This document shows, in pieces, positions 18,332 to 27,244 of a stretch of DNA of 64,000 nucleotides. This stretch comes from Paraferrimonas haliotis (GTDB lineage Bacteria; Pseudomonadota; Gammaproteobacteria; Enterobacterales; Shewanellaceae). The stretch lies in the NCBI RefSeq assembly GCF_002282895.1, contig NZ_NRRB01000004.1, positions 62,001-126,000 on the forward strand, in the 5' to 3' direction. The position numbers and the translations under genes were made by a program. Each line of letters begins with the position of its first letter. Position 1 is the stretch's first letter. Under the pieces are notes generated by a model. It was not told the origin of the DNA. It searched no databases and saw nothing but the letters and a program-made list of their open reading frames with translations.

Positions 18332-18730
18332 TTAGCCCTCCAACCCCCGCCAAGCCCGAATCACCTCCGCTAGCTCGCTGTCACTACGCCACACAATGGC
18401 GGCATCGTCAAAGGCGGGCTTGGGCCAGAGGCGATCGCCTGTGTTGCGGCTGATGCAATGCACGTGAAGCTGACTCACCACGTTGCCAAAGGCGGCCACG
18501 TTCAGTTTTTGGTGGCTGGCTTGGGTTTTCATGAAAGCTTCGACTTTGGCGATGGCTTCAAGGAGCTGCAATTGCTGGCCAAGCGTTAGCTCGGTGAGCT
18601 CGGTAACGCCTTCAATTAAAGGCACCAGGGTAAACCACAAAAAATCGGCGCGTTTGTGCAGTCGAATTTGAATGGCTTCAAGGGTTTCAAGCTCAACCGA
18701 TTCGTTCAGGATTCTGCTGTCAATTTGCAT
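18332..18730 (-). CDS. HIT-domain protein
   Basis: This 132-residue protein carries a histidine-triad-like segment QLHVHCISRNTGD, where the usual third histidine is not in its canonical place, followed by WPKPAF. It matches the group of small HIT proteins found in Gammaproteobacteria, related to Ap4A hydrolases. It likely acts on a nucleotide substrate in the cytoplasm; the altered triad makes activity uncertain. ATG 18730 follows AAGGTAA. It converges on fic with a 1-bp gap, and its GC-rich DNA marks the return to host-like sequence. Confidence 0.85.
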   Translation of the reverse strand: MQIDSRILNESVELETLEAIQIRLHKRADFLWFTLVPLIEGVTELTELTLGQQLQLLEAIAKVEAFMKTQASHQKLNVAAFGNVVSQLHVHCISRNTGDRLWPKPAFDDAAIVWRSDSELAEVIRAWRGLEG

Positions 18731-18827
18731 GGAGTTACCTTGTTTGCAATAAAGTCGGCGGGTGTAGGGTCTTACTCACTATAATCTTACAATCCATTAA
18801 GCGCTATAAGCATAGGGAGAACGACTT

Positions 18828-19424
18828 ATGGTAACCCGACTGACTCAATATTATCAAAACTTCGTGGCGGCTCTGAGCCATTGCGATGGCGTGGCCTCGT
18901 TGGCGTTGCGGCTGTATTTGGCGCCGGTGATGATCCAAGCAGGCTACAACAAGCTGTCTAACTTCAGCGACACCGCAGCGTGGTTTGGTAACCCCGACTG
19001 GGGGCTGGGTTTGCCGTTTCCAGAGCTGATGACCGCACTGGCGGCGGGCACCGAGTTCTTTGGCGGCATTTTGCTGATTTTAGGGCTGGCAACGCGCCTG
19101 ATCAGCATACCGCTGGCGGTTACCATGTTGGTGGCGGCACTCTCGGTGCATTGGCAAAACGGCTGGCTGGCCATTGCCGATGGCAGCTCGTGGTTGGCGA
19201 ACGAGCGGGTCATGGAAGCGCAAGAAAAGCTGGATCGCGCCAAAGCCATTTTGCAAGAGCATGGCAACTACGACTGGCTTACATCGTCCGGCAACTTTGT
19301 GGTGCTTAATAACGGCATCGAGTTTGCCATTACCTATTTGCTCATGTTTGCGGCGCTGATTGTCATGGGCGGCGGGCGTTATTTCAGCGTGGATTACTAT
19401 CTTGCTAAGCGCTATAGCGATTGA
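18828..19424 (+). CDS. DoxX-family membrane protein
   Basis: The 198-residue product is a four-helix inner-membrane protein of the DoxX family: ALRLYLAPVMIQAGYNKL, the GTEFFGGILLILGLATRL segment and two later hydrophobic runs. A soluble stretch of about 60 residues is inserted between the third and fourth helices, as in the longer HvfX-like members. The function of such proteins is not settled; DoxX members are linked to thiosulfate or oxidative-stress metabolism. GGAGAA precedes ATG 18828. It is divergent from the HIT gene and is followed by the nitroreductase. Confidence 0.85.
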   Translation: MVTRLTQYYQNFVAALSHCDGVASLALRLYLAPVMIQAGYNKLSNFSDTAAWFGNPDWGLGLPFPELMTALAAGTEFFGGILLILGLATRLISIPLAVTMLVAALSVHWQNGWLAIADGSSWLANERVMEAQEKLDRAKAILQEHGNYDWLTSSGNFVVLNNGIEFAITYLLMFAALIVMGGGRYFSVDYYLAKRYSD

Positions 19425-19487
19425 GCCTAAAAGCCGGCTGTGATAGCGTGAGTGATTGACAGAGTTTAGCCAAATAAGGAAATCGCC

Positions 19488-20036
19488 GTGCACGCGCTCG
19501 AGTTACTCACCCAACGCCAATCTTGCCCCCGTTTAGCCGAGCCTGGGCCTAATGCCGAGCAACTGGCGCTGATATTGGAAGCCGCTTCAAGAGCGCCGGA
19601 TCACATGGGCTTGATGCCGTGGGAGTTTGTGATTGTCGAAGGGCTTGGGCAGCAGCGCTTGTCCGACATCTTTGTCGACGTGGCTAAGGCCAATAACAGC
19701 GACGAAGAGGGCATTCGCAAGTCCGCTAAAATGCCCACCCGAGCGCCCATGATCATTGCGGTAATTGCCCGAGTGAGCGAGCATCCTAAAGTGCCAGCAT
19801 GGGAGCAGCACGTAAGCGCGGGATGCGCAATCATGGCCATGCAAATGGCGGCACAAGCTCAAGGGCTGGGCGCGATTTGGCGCACCGGCAGTTACTCCTG
19901 GCACCCCAAGCTCAAAGAAGCGCTGGCCATCGAAGGCGACGACAAGCTGGTAGGCTTTTTGTACCTCGGCACCCCAGCCATCAGCCCGAAAATCAAGCCA
20001 AGCCGCGACATCAGCGCCAAGGTGCGCTACCTATGA
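19488..20036 (+). CDS. ydjA: YdjA-like nitroreductase
   Basis: The 182-residue protein is a compact FMN-dependent nitroreductase matching E. coli YdjA along its length: HALELLTQRQSCPRLAEP at the start, RAPDHMGLMPWEF, WEQHVSAGCAIMAMQMAA and KLVGFLYLGTP. It would form a cytoplasmic homodimer using NAD(P)H to reduce nitro or quinone compounds; the natural substrate is unknown. GTG 19488 follows AAGGAAA. Its stop codon overlaps the next start (ATGA), so the two genes are coupled. Confidence 0.9.
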   Translation: MHALELLTQRQSCPRLAEPGPNAEQLALILEAASRAPDHMGLMPWEFVIVEGLGQQRLSDIFVDVAKANNSDEEGIRKSAKMPTRAPMIIAVIARVSEHPKVPAWEQHVSAGCAIMAMQMAAQAQGLGAIWRTGSYSWHPKLKEALAIEGDDKLVGFLYLGTPAISPKIKPSRDISAKVRYL

Positions 20037-20422
20037 GCATCGCGCTGCTCATCGCCGCCATCGCCGCACTGGCGTGCTTGTTAAGCCACCTAAAAAGCTA
20101 CCCAAGCATTATTGCTTCTAATAGCTGGCAAAACGGCCTAAGCGACGGCCAACAGCTAACGCTGCGCAGCTTGTTTTACAGCCGCAGCGCCTTTCATCTG
20201 CTAAGCGCAGCCGTACTTGGCGCCAGCGCCTTCAACTACATCGCCTACGGTCAAGTTGCCATGCTGCTGATGTTCCTAAGCCTCATCTACCTCATGCAAG
20301 GCATCTGGTTTGCGTATAGCTATTATTGTTACTACCAAGGGCAGGGCTCGCGAGCTTGGTTGCACGGCTTGGCCCCTTGGGTTTGCGCGGCCGCGGTGGT
20401 TTGGGTCCAGTGGGGCGGGTGA
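20033..20422 (+). CDS. Small membrane protein of unknown function
   Basis: ATG 20033 overlaps the ydjA stop by 4 bp and gives a 129-residue protein with hydrophobic segments at about residues 3-20, 54-70, 74-95 and 108-127, so three or four membrane helices. The open frame extends further upstream, but that part lies over ydjA and is rejected. I do not recognise the family. It is the last host-like gene before the McrBC island. Confidence 0.7.
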   Translation: MSIALLIAAIAALACLLSHLKSYPSIIASNSWQNGLSDGQQLTLRSLFYSRSAFHLLSAAVLGASAFNYIAYGQVAMLLMFLSLIYLMQGIWFAYSYYCYYQGQGSRAWLHGLAPWVCAAAVVWVQWGG

Positions 20423-20459
20423 GGTAACTGTCAGTCTTTAGGTATAACTTCTAAAATGG

Positions 20460-22583
20460 ATGTCATTAATGGATTTAAATGAACAGTTTCGGATATACAA
20501 ATCTTACATCGAAGAAACATTAAAGGAATTCCCTCTTAAGCCCGTCAAGATCAATTGCATCAAGGTATTTAAAGCGTTAGCTGAATTAACAAGTGAGTTG
20601 CCTTTAAACAGCTTTGATTTTATTAGCCGCGAAGAGTTACAACTAAGGGTTAATGAGCGATATCCAGTAAAGGCTAATTCAAAGCGCCAAGAAGTAAATA
20701 AATATTTGTCACAGCGTTTTAATATTGCAAGTTCTTTAGAGCCGGATTTTATTGAGTTTACGCTAGAAGATGATGAAAACGTATATTGTCGAGAGGATGG
20801 CATTGGAGGGGGCAGAAAACGAACAGGCTATCGAATTCGTAAGTTTTCACAACGTGCCGACCTAATACGTTACCTCTGCCAATTAGATTTGACGGAAATC
20901 ATCCAGGTAGAAGAGCAATCAAGTTCGGTAAGTATCAGTAAGGAAACTAAAATGACCTCCCCACTTAATCAAATACTATACGGCCCACCTGGTACAGGAA
21001 AAACCTACCATACGGTGGAGGCTGCAGTAAAAGCTGCTGACCCTGAATATTTTGCTACATTGGATATTTCTAATGACGTATTTACTAGCGCTAAACAGCG
21101 TGAACAGTTAAGGCAGAGATACCAAGAACTAGTAGAAGCCAAACGCATTCGCTTTGTAACTTTCCATCAAAGTTATGGTTATGAAGAGTTTGTTGAGGGA
21201 ATGCGAGCTATAACCAATGATGACCATCAAATAGAGTATAAAGTTCAAGCTGGAATTTTTAAGCAAATCTGTACTGACGCGCTTGCGAATACAGGAGAAC
21301 AGCCGTCAATTTTAAAACCTGAAGCGAAGATTTGGAAACTATCCATTGACGGAGTTAAAGCGAGTAAAGTTCGAGAGTATTGCTTTAAAAATAATGTGGC
21401 CTGCGTTGGTTGGGGGCAAACTGGAGATATGGCCTCTGCAGAGCATAGTGCAAAGGAAATCGAGTATATAGAAGGGCTTGGTCCTTTAGCCAAGTCTTCG
21501 TTAATGGAGTTTACCGGGAGGATTGCTCAAGGGGACATCGTTGTTTGTGTTAAAGGGATGTGGTCGATACAAGCAATAGGTGTGGTCTCTGGTGATTATT
21601 ACTATGACGAAGGTGGCACAGCAGGTAATCAAGAATTTCGCCACGTTTTGCCAGTTGATTGGCTAGCAAAGGATTTTGACGTCAATATTTACGAGCTTAA
21701 TGATAACACCAGGCTGACCCTCAAAACTTGTTATGAACTTAACCGTTTTAACTCTTTAGACCTATATGAGCGATTGAAAAGTGAAGGGGTGTACTTAGAC
21801 AAAGGGCAATCTTTTGGGGAACGGCAGAACTACGTACTTGTTATTGATGAAATTAATCGTGGCAACATCTCAAAGATATTCGGGGAATTAATTACCCTTA
21901 TTGAGCCGTCTAAACGCAAAGGTAAAAGTGAGTGGATCGAGCTTATGCTTCCACAGTCTAATAAGTCATTTTCAGTACCTGAAAATCTACATATTATCGG
22001 CACTATGAATACAGCTGATCGCTCCCTGGCTATGATGGATACAGCTCTTAGACGCCGTTTTGATTTTGTGGAAATGATGCCAAAACCCCAATTGCTTGAA
22101 GGGGTTAAAGTTCGTCACAATGGTCACGAGATTGATATAGAAGCATTAATGATCGCACTAAACAAGCGAATTGAAATCCTACATGACCGAGAACACACTC
22201 TTGGTCACGCGTTTTTTATGCCGCTAAGAGCGTTAGTCGATCAAAATATGCACGAAGAAGCATTTGCGGAGCTGGTTACTGTATTAAAAAATAAAGTGAT
22301 ACCGCTACTTGAAGAATATTTTTTTGAAGATTGGAGCAAAATACGCATGGTTCTCGCAGATAACCAAAAGACAAATCCTGAAGTACAGTTTATTAAAGAA
22401 AACAAACAATCGAAGAACGATTTAGACGGTATCTTTGGGCCGCACCATAAACTAGATCAATATGGACAGCAAGTAATTCAATATTCAGTAGCTGCATCTA
22501 ATGAGCCTGTATGGAATAATGTGCAGGCTTATATTGGCATCTATCAGACGTTAACAAATGCACACGTGACAGTCGAATCCTAG
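20460..22583 (+). CDS. mcrB: McrB-like GTPase of a type IV restriction system, with inserted domain
   Basis: The 707-residue protein is the motor subunit of an McrBC modification-dependent restriction system. Walker A GPPGTGKT starts at residue 175, Walker B VLVIDEINRG is near 463, and MNTADRSLAMMDTALRRRFDF is the McrB signature that gives GTP specificity. About 140 residues (roughly 282-425) are inserted between Walker A and Walker B; they begin KIWKLSIDG and include CVGWGQTGDM and GDIVVCVKGMW, resembling an EVE/PUA-like base-binding fold. The N-terminal 150 residues are an unrecognised domain, presumably for recognition. The start is weak; ATG 20460 or 20469 are both possible. mcrC follows after 3 bp. 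Confidence 0.9.
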   Translation: MSLMDLNEQFRIYKSYIEETLKEFPLKPVKINCIKVFKALAELTSELPLNSFDFISREELQLRVNERYPVKANSKRQEVNKYLSQRFNIASSLEPDFIEFTLEDDENVYCREDGIGGGRKRTGYRIRKFSQRADLIRYLCQLDLTEIIQVEEQSSSVSISKETKMTSPLNQILYGPPGTGKTYHTVEAAVKAADPEYFATLDISNDVFTSAKQREQLRQRYQELVEAKRIRFVTFHQSYGYEEFVEGMRAITNDDHQIEYKVQAGIFKQICTDALANTGEQPSILKPEAKIWKLSIDGVKASKVREYCFKNNVACVGWGQTGDMASAEHSAKEIEYIEGLGPLAKSSLMEFTGRIAQGDIVVCVKGMWSIQAIGVVSGDYYYDEGGTAGNQEFRHVLPVDWLAKDFDVNIYELNDNTRLTLKTCYELNRFNSLDLYERLKSEGVYLDKGQSFGERQNYVLVIDEINRGNISKIFGELITLIEPSKRKGKSEWIELMLPQSNKSFSVPENLHIIGTMNTADRSLAMMDTALRRRFDFVEMMPKPQLLEGVKVRHNGHEIDIEALMIALNKRIEILHDREHTLGHAFFMPLRALVDQNMHEEAFAELVTVLKNKVIPLLEEYFFEDWSKIRMVLADNQKTNPEVQFIKENKQSKNDLDGIFGPHHKLDQYGQQVIQYSVAASNEPVWNNVQAYIGIYQTLTNAHVTVES

Positions 22584-22586
22584 TCT

Positions 22587-23894
22587 ATGCATACAACAGT
22601 ATTTGAATTTGGGTATCTTTCGAGTGATAAACAAGCTTGTGATGATGTCAGCGCAAAACTTATCTCGCAGGCAGCGTTCAAGTACTTAAAAGAAGTAAGT
22701 CTCAGTGGTGATAACACTAGAGGTAACCAATACCTTATGCTTACTAAGCGCTTGGGGCATGAGCTCATTCAAGTCCAAAACTACGTGGGAGTCCTGTTTG
22801 TTCCATCTGGTGAGCAAATCGAAATCTTACCTAAGATAGAACGAGAATCGGTGGATTCAAAAACTAGAGTTGAAGATGCCCGTCAATTGTTACTTACGAT
22901 GCTGGCGCATCTTGGTACTTTTCGTTTTATCACTTCTCAGCAGGCGAATGTTGCCAAAAAACAAATGCCTATGCTTGAAGTATTCATTGAGCAATTTCTT
23001 CAGTCAGTAAACAAGTTGGTCAAAAGAGGACTTAAGAACGACTATATAGTTAAAGAAGATAACTTAAGTTTTCAAAAGGGTAAGTTACGGGTCGCCACAC
23101 ATCTAAGGCGTAACATGGTCATGCAACATCGCTTTTATGTTAATTATGACGAGTATTTGTTAGACCGCCCAGCAAATCGTATTATTAAATCTGCGCTACA
23201 AAAAATAACTTCCTATACCAGAATAGCATCCAATCAAAAGTTGTTGCGCGAGCTACAGTTTGTATTTGCTGAGGTTTCTTATAGTAAATCAATCATGGCT
23301 GATACTAACGCATTGAAGCTCGATCGGAGTACTGTGGATTATAATGAACCTATTGCTTGGGCTAAACTTATTTTAAACGGGTTCTCACCTCTTAGTATGC
23401 AAGGTGATGCCAGTGCGTTATCTTTACTTTTTCCAATGGAAGCGGTTTTTGAGAGCTACGTTGCCTCGATACTCAGCTCGCAGATTGGACTTGATGCAGA
23501 ATTGAGTACACAAGAATCGAAGTACTCTTTAGTTACACACAAAAATATCCAACAGTTTAAGTTAAAGCCCGATCTTCTGCTTAGCTTCAACAGTGGCTCC
23601 CAAATCGTAATGGATACGAAATGGAAACTGCTGGACTTAAAAGCCCGTAATTATGGTATTGCTCAATCGGACATGTATCAAATGTTTGCTTATGGCCAAA
23701 AGTACTTAAACGGAAAAGGTGAAATGTTTTTGGTATATCCAGCTCATCCTTTATTTGCAGAACCAATTCAGCACAGTTTTGATTTTAGTGAGTCCCTAAA
23801 GCTGTGGGCTATCCCTTTTATTTGTGATCATAATGGTGATAGCCGTTTGATATGGCCGTACGAAGCGGACTGCTGTGATTACTTTGACAACTAA
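22587..23894 (+). CDS. mcrC: McrC-like nuclease subunit of the type IV restriction system
   Basis: The 435-residue protein is an McrC homologue. The N-terminal half matches the McrC beta-barrel region (VGVLFVPSGEQIEILPKI), and the C-terminal half carries the PD-(D/E)XK nuclease core, with KPDLLL followed by VMDTKWK and then QSDMYQMFAYGQKY. It should bind the McrB hexamer, stimulate GTP hydrolysis and cut DNA holding modified bases. The gene starts 3 bp after mcrB and converges with the phosphoesterase gene with a 4-bp overlap. Nuclease residues appear intact. Confidence 0.93.
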   Translation: MHTTVFEFGYLSSDKQACDDVSAKLISQAAFKYLKEVSLSGDNTRGNQYLMLTKRLGHELIQVQNYVGVLFVPSGEQIEILPKIERESVDSKTRVEDARQLLLTMLAHLGTFRFITSQQANVAKKQMPMLEVFIEQFLQSVNKLVKRGLKNDYIVKEDNLSFQKGKLRVATHLRRNMVMQHRFYVNYDEYLLDRPANRIIKSALQKITSYTRIASNQKLLRELQFVFAEVSYSKSIMADTNALKLDRSTVDYNEPIAWAKLILNGFSPLSMQGDASALSLLFPMEAVFESYVASILSSQIGLDAELSTQESKYSLVTHKNIQQFKLKPDLLLSFNSGSQIVMDTKWKLLDLKARNYGIAQSDMYQMFAYGQKYLNGKGEMFLVYPAHPLFAEPIQHSFDFSESLKLWAIPFICDHNGDSRLIWPYEADCCDYFDN

Positions 23895-25555
23895 ATCCCC
23901 ATTAAACAACTCGCAACTTTTGCACAATCATATTCGGCTTCTTCTCTTTCCATGCCAATCAAATATTGCTCAGTTAAGAATAAGTAAGCGGTTAGTTGGT
24001 TGATGTCGCCCGCTAGAATCAAACGCGCAACAGGCTCTACGTACATATGGTATTCGTGCTCAAAGGCGTCATCAAAGTTGTCTTGGTCATAAACTCCAAT
24101 AGGATCCCACTGTTTAAGCAAAATGCTACTTACTGTTTCCAAGAATTCTTCATTACCTTCAAATAAAGGCGTCTTTTCTACCATTATATTGAGCGTGTCA
24201 TTAATGCCATCCACTATCATTGTGTTTGGGCTAAGCTGTTCGATAAAAGCAAAGTTTTCTTTGTTAATCAACTCGGCTGGTGATTCTTCCCAATTATCAA
24301 TGTCGCTCATAAAATAACCTACCAACGGGTTATCGTCTTTGGCTGCGTTGTAATCCAAGCATACAACGCTATCGCTCATAGGCTCTGGAAAATCAGTTGG
24401 TAGGAGCGTGTAGTGTCCTACCATTACAGGAATTACCGGTGGCAACTTATATTTGCAGTTTTCTGAATTAATGAAAATATTCGCGATAGATTCATTTTTC
24501 TGTAATGCACCAATGGCTAGGTCACCATAGGTTCGACTTCTGTGGTTCCACCACGCAATTCTCATGTCAGTTCTTGTAGTGCCCGACTTATCTTTGAATG
24601 TTAGGCCATCCGGTAACGCTATTTCTGGCCCTTTCAACAAGGTTTCTATAAGTCTAAATAATTCATGATTGGGATTAAAAGCATCGGGCCAATGTTCAAC
24701 TTTTAAAGAGTGATCAGGGTTAAGGTACTTCTCTAAACAATCAATATCTTCATCGTGCCAGCACGCATGAATAGCACGAACATCTCCAAAGTTAAGATAC
24801 AGTGGTAAGCTCATAAACCATTCTATCCAATCTTTGTGTTGTTCGCTGTCTTCGCCTATTTGCTGAAGGAAATGCTGATGTTGTTTTAAGTTACTTGCCT
24901 TATTACGATCTCTATAGTGTTCGCCTTTATCGTTTTTAAGGTACCAACCAATCGCATTGAACTCGTGGTTTCCTAGTAAACATAAAGCCTTACCGTCAGT
25001 TACCAAGCGTTTCACGGTATTTAACAAAGTGAGATGATCAGTTTCTGAAGCTGTATGGTTATCAATGAGATCCCCTAAAAAGACGATTTTATGGTAGGCG
25101 TTTTCTTGTGTTTCTAGGTCAAAGCCTTGCTCGTCTAACAGTGCGAGGAGTTTACCTGATTGTGCGTGGATATCGCCGATGAAAAACAGGTCCGTTATTT
25201 TGTTTTCAGTTTTGAAGCGCAAACCTTGTTCTAGTTGCCGAGCTCTTATCTCAATTGTAGGGCGCATATAGCTATTCCAATAATTAACATCAAGAACGCC
25301 ACCAGACATGCCACCTTGATTTAGCTCTTCGACATAGACGCTTTCGCTGGTCCAGCCCCCCGGTTTTTTTGCTTGTGCAATGAGGTTTGTTACTTTGTTA
25401 TCTATATGAGCAAGGATTTGTTCAGCGGAATAGCTTTGATTTGACTCCGTAAACTCTTTTCTCAGCTCCCGCCACAAGGCGCCATTACCGCGTAGGGAGT
25501 AATGTTTTAAGCGACTAAAAATTATTGGGATGTATTTGGAATGAATGAGTGTCAT
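23891..25555 (-). CDS. PPP-like metallophosphoesterase in the defence island
   Basis: The 554-residue protein has the calcineurin-like/PPP signature in order: GDIH at 127-130, GDLIDN at about 161-166, GNHE at 195-198, a histidine in IHACWH near 265 and VGHY near 388. These ligands suggest a two-metal phosphatase or nuclease. The N-terminal 115 residues and the C-terminal 130 residues are not domains I recognise. It lies on the opposite strand between McrBC and the type I restriction genes and is AT-rich like them. It could act on a protein, nucleotide or nucleic acid; no function is claimed. Confidence 0.85.
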   Translation of the reverse strand: MTLIHSKYIPIIFSRLKHYSLRGNGALWRELRKEFTESNQSYSAEQILAHIDNKVTNLIAQAKKPGGWTSESVYVEELNQGGMSGGVLDVNYWNSYMRPTIEIRARQLEQGLRFKTENKITDLFFIGDIHAQSGKLLALLDEQGFDLETQENAYHKIVFLGDLIDNHTASETDHLTLLNTVKRLVTDGKALCLLGNHEFNAIGWYLKNDKGEHYRDRNKASNLKQHQHFLQQIGEDSEQHKDWIEWFMSLPLYLNFGDVRAIHACWHDEDIDCLEKYLNPDHSLKVEHWPDAFNPNHELFRLIETLLKGPEIALPDGLTFKDKSGTTRTDMRIAWWNHRSRTYGDLAIGALQKNESIANIFINSENCKYKLPPVIPVMVGHYTLLPTDFPEPMSDSVVCLDYNAAKDDNPLVGYFMSDIDNWEESPAELINKENFAFIEQLSPNTMIVDGINDTLNIMVEKTPLFEGNEEFLETVSSILLKQWDPIGVYDQDNFDDAFEHEYHMYVEPVARLILAGDINQLTAYLFLTEQYLIGMEREEAEYDCAKVASCLMGI

Positions 25556-25721
25556 GCGTAAACCGCTCTGTTTATTATTATTTACGTTGGTTTTAGAAGG
25601 AGCAATGATTCTTTTAGAACATTGGCAAACTAGGTTAGCACATGCATTTCGTTAGGACTATCTAAGCCAATGAAAATCATGTTATGTTTGGTCACCCTAA
25701 CTTCTATGGTGCGAGGTCATA

Positions 25722-26201
25722 ATGAAAGATCACAAAACAATCAAGGATGGTTTCACCTGGGTTCCAATAGATAAGAGGAGAAGTCAATTTGGGGGGCCAG
25801 CTCCTCCAAGAACACCTGAAACGCGCCTACCGATTTTATGGCTAGCTCGTGATGGTGGGGAGCTTTATCTGGTAAACAATTCCAAAGAACCTTTGGAGTT
25901 CGTTACTGCAAGTAGTGGCGGCTTTCAGACGGTAGATGATGATGTAGTTAGCGTATCGAGCAGCAACCACTACGAGTATAAAAACGTAATGCCCAATGAG
26001 GCAGTAAAAGTCGAAGAATACGATGGTTACTATGATCTCGACTACATATTAGGGGTATACATTAAAGTGCAGTCGCCGCAGTTAGGCTGCCTTGAAATTG
26101 CATCGCCCTCTGCAAAAGGAGGGATTGGTGAGACCGTTCTTTTATGGGACTCTGGCGAAGCTGCAAAAAACGTTTCTATAAAAACATGTGAGCCACTATA
26201 G
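25722..26201 (+). CDS. Hypothetical protein in the defence island
   Basis: The 159-residue product is soluble, rich in Ser, Gly and Asp, and looks mainly beta-stranded (LPILWLARDGGELYLVNNS, then repeated short hydrophobic strands). I recognise no family or catalytic motif. It is divergent from the phosphoesterase gene, with 166 bp between them, and precedes the WYL regulator gene by 113 bp. The frame is intact, with GAGG about 8 bp before ATG 25722, so it is likely a real gene. Confidence 0.65.
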   Translation: MKDHKTIKDGFTWVPIDKRRSQFGGPAPPRTPETRLPILWLARDGGELYLVNNSKEPLEFVTASSGGFQTVDDDVVSVSSSNHYEYKNVMPNEAVKVEEYDGYYDLDYILGVYIKVQSPQLGCLEIASPSAKGGIGETVLLWDSGEAAKNVSIKTCEPL

Positions 26202-26243
26202 AAATTATTAAACTAGAGCACCAAAACCCTTAAAACCATTTGC

Positions 26244-26309
26244 AGTCCGAATCAAAACCATACATATTAGAGTTCATCTAGTTTGTATCAAGCCTAAGGA
26301 ATTCGGACT
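26244..26309. promoter_or_regulatory. Nested inverted repeats upstream of the WYL regulator (operator candidate)
   Basis: Outer arms AGTCCGAAT (26244-26252) and ATTCGGACT (26301-26309) are exact reverse complements. Nearly concentric with them is a 29-bp palindrome at 26260-26288 with arms ATACA-n3-TAGA and TCTA-n3-TGTAT. A dimeric winged-helix/WYL repressor would fit such a site. The right outer arm ends 6 bp before the start codon at 26315. Confidence 0.6.
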
Positions 26310-26314
26310 ACCCA

Positions 26315-27187
26315 ATGGACGAACTAAGCTACGCGCAAAAGCAACGACTTGCTTACATCGATTTTAAGCTCTATTTCACGGGGCGTGTTACTCGCAGCGA
26401 GATTGTAAGTCACTTTGAGTTAGGTCTCGCAGCGGCCACCAGAGACTTAAAGATCTACAAAGAAAAAGCGCCCGATAATATGGCGTACAACAACGTTGAG
26501 AAGAAGTATTTTATTTCCGAGCACTTCAAGCCCCTCTTCACGCACGATGCCCGCCGTACCTTAATTAAGCTTGCCAACGACATTAGCGATGGTTTCGATG
26601 CCATTGGCGATACTTCATTTCCGGTGGAATCTCCCAGTCCGTTAAACGTGCCCGACATCGATGTTGTGGCAAACATCTCCCAAGCCATTATTAACAACAA
26701 AGCAGTCAATGTAATTTACACCTCACTTTCCAGTGGCTCCGGCAGTCGTGACCTTGTGCCGCATTCCATTGTAGACAATGGCTTACGCTGGCACGTGCGC
26801 GCCTACGACCGTAAAACGGAGTCCTTCCGAGACTTCGTACTAACTCGAATTTCCAAAGTTACCATTAACTCAGACACTCCACTCCCAAACGAAGAAAAGC
26901 TAGAAGATCATCAGTGGACCCGAATCATCCCTTTACAACTAGCGCCTCACCCCAATAACGTTGCCCACGCTACCGCAATCAAGCTGGACTTTGGTATGCA
27001 AAATGGCGTGCTCGAAATTAACGTGAGAGCGGCAATGGCGGGTTATCTGTTAAGACGGTGGAATGTGGATTGTTCGCAAGATGCAGCCTTGCTTGGCGCG
27101 GAATACCAGCTCTACCTTACTAATATTCAGACCTTGTACGGTGCGGAAAATCTAGCGATTGCACCTGGGTATCAACATCATAGTTAG
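26315..27187 (+). CDS. WYL-domain transcriptional regulator (BrxR/CapW-like)
   Basis: The 290-residue protein begins with a winged helix (QRLAYIDFKLYFTGRVTRSEIV, then LAAATRDLKIYKE) typical of BrxR/CapW regulators of phage-defence islands. A WYL domain lies at about residues 125-205 (NNKAVNVIYTSLSSGSGSRDLVPH, LRWHVRAYD, FRDFVLTRI), followed by a C-terminal WCX-like domain. Members of this group bind palindromes upstream of their own gene and repress the adjacent defence genes until a ligand or damage signal is sensed by WYL. It sits 57 bp before hsdM and probably controls it. Confidence 0.9.
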   Translation: MDELSYAQKQRLAYIDFKLYFTGRVTRSEIVSHFELGLAAATRDLKIYKEKAPDNMAYNNVEKKYFISEHFKPLFTHDARRTLIKLANDISDGFDAIGDTSFPVESPSPLNVPDIDVVANISQAIINNKAVNVIYTSLSSGSGSRDLVPHSIVDNGLRWHVRAYDRKTESFRDFVLTRISKVTINSDTPLPNEEKLEDHQWTRIIPLQLAPHPNNVAHATAIKLDFGMQNGVLEINVRAAMAGYLLRRWNVDCSQDAALLGAEYQLYLTNIQTLYGAENLAIAPGYQHHS

Positions 27188-27244
27188 CGCCTTCAAAACC
27201 TTACAAAACTTTATAAATTTAACGAACAGAATCAGGTCATTATC

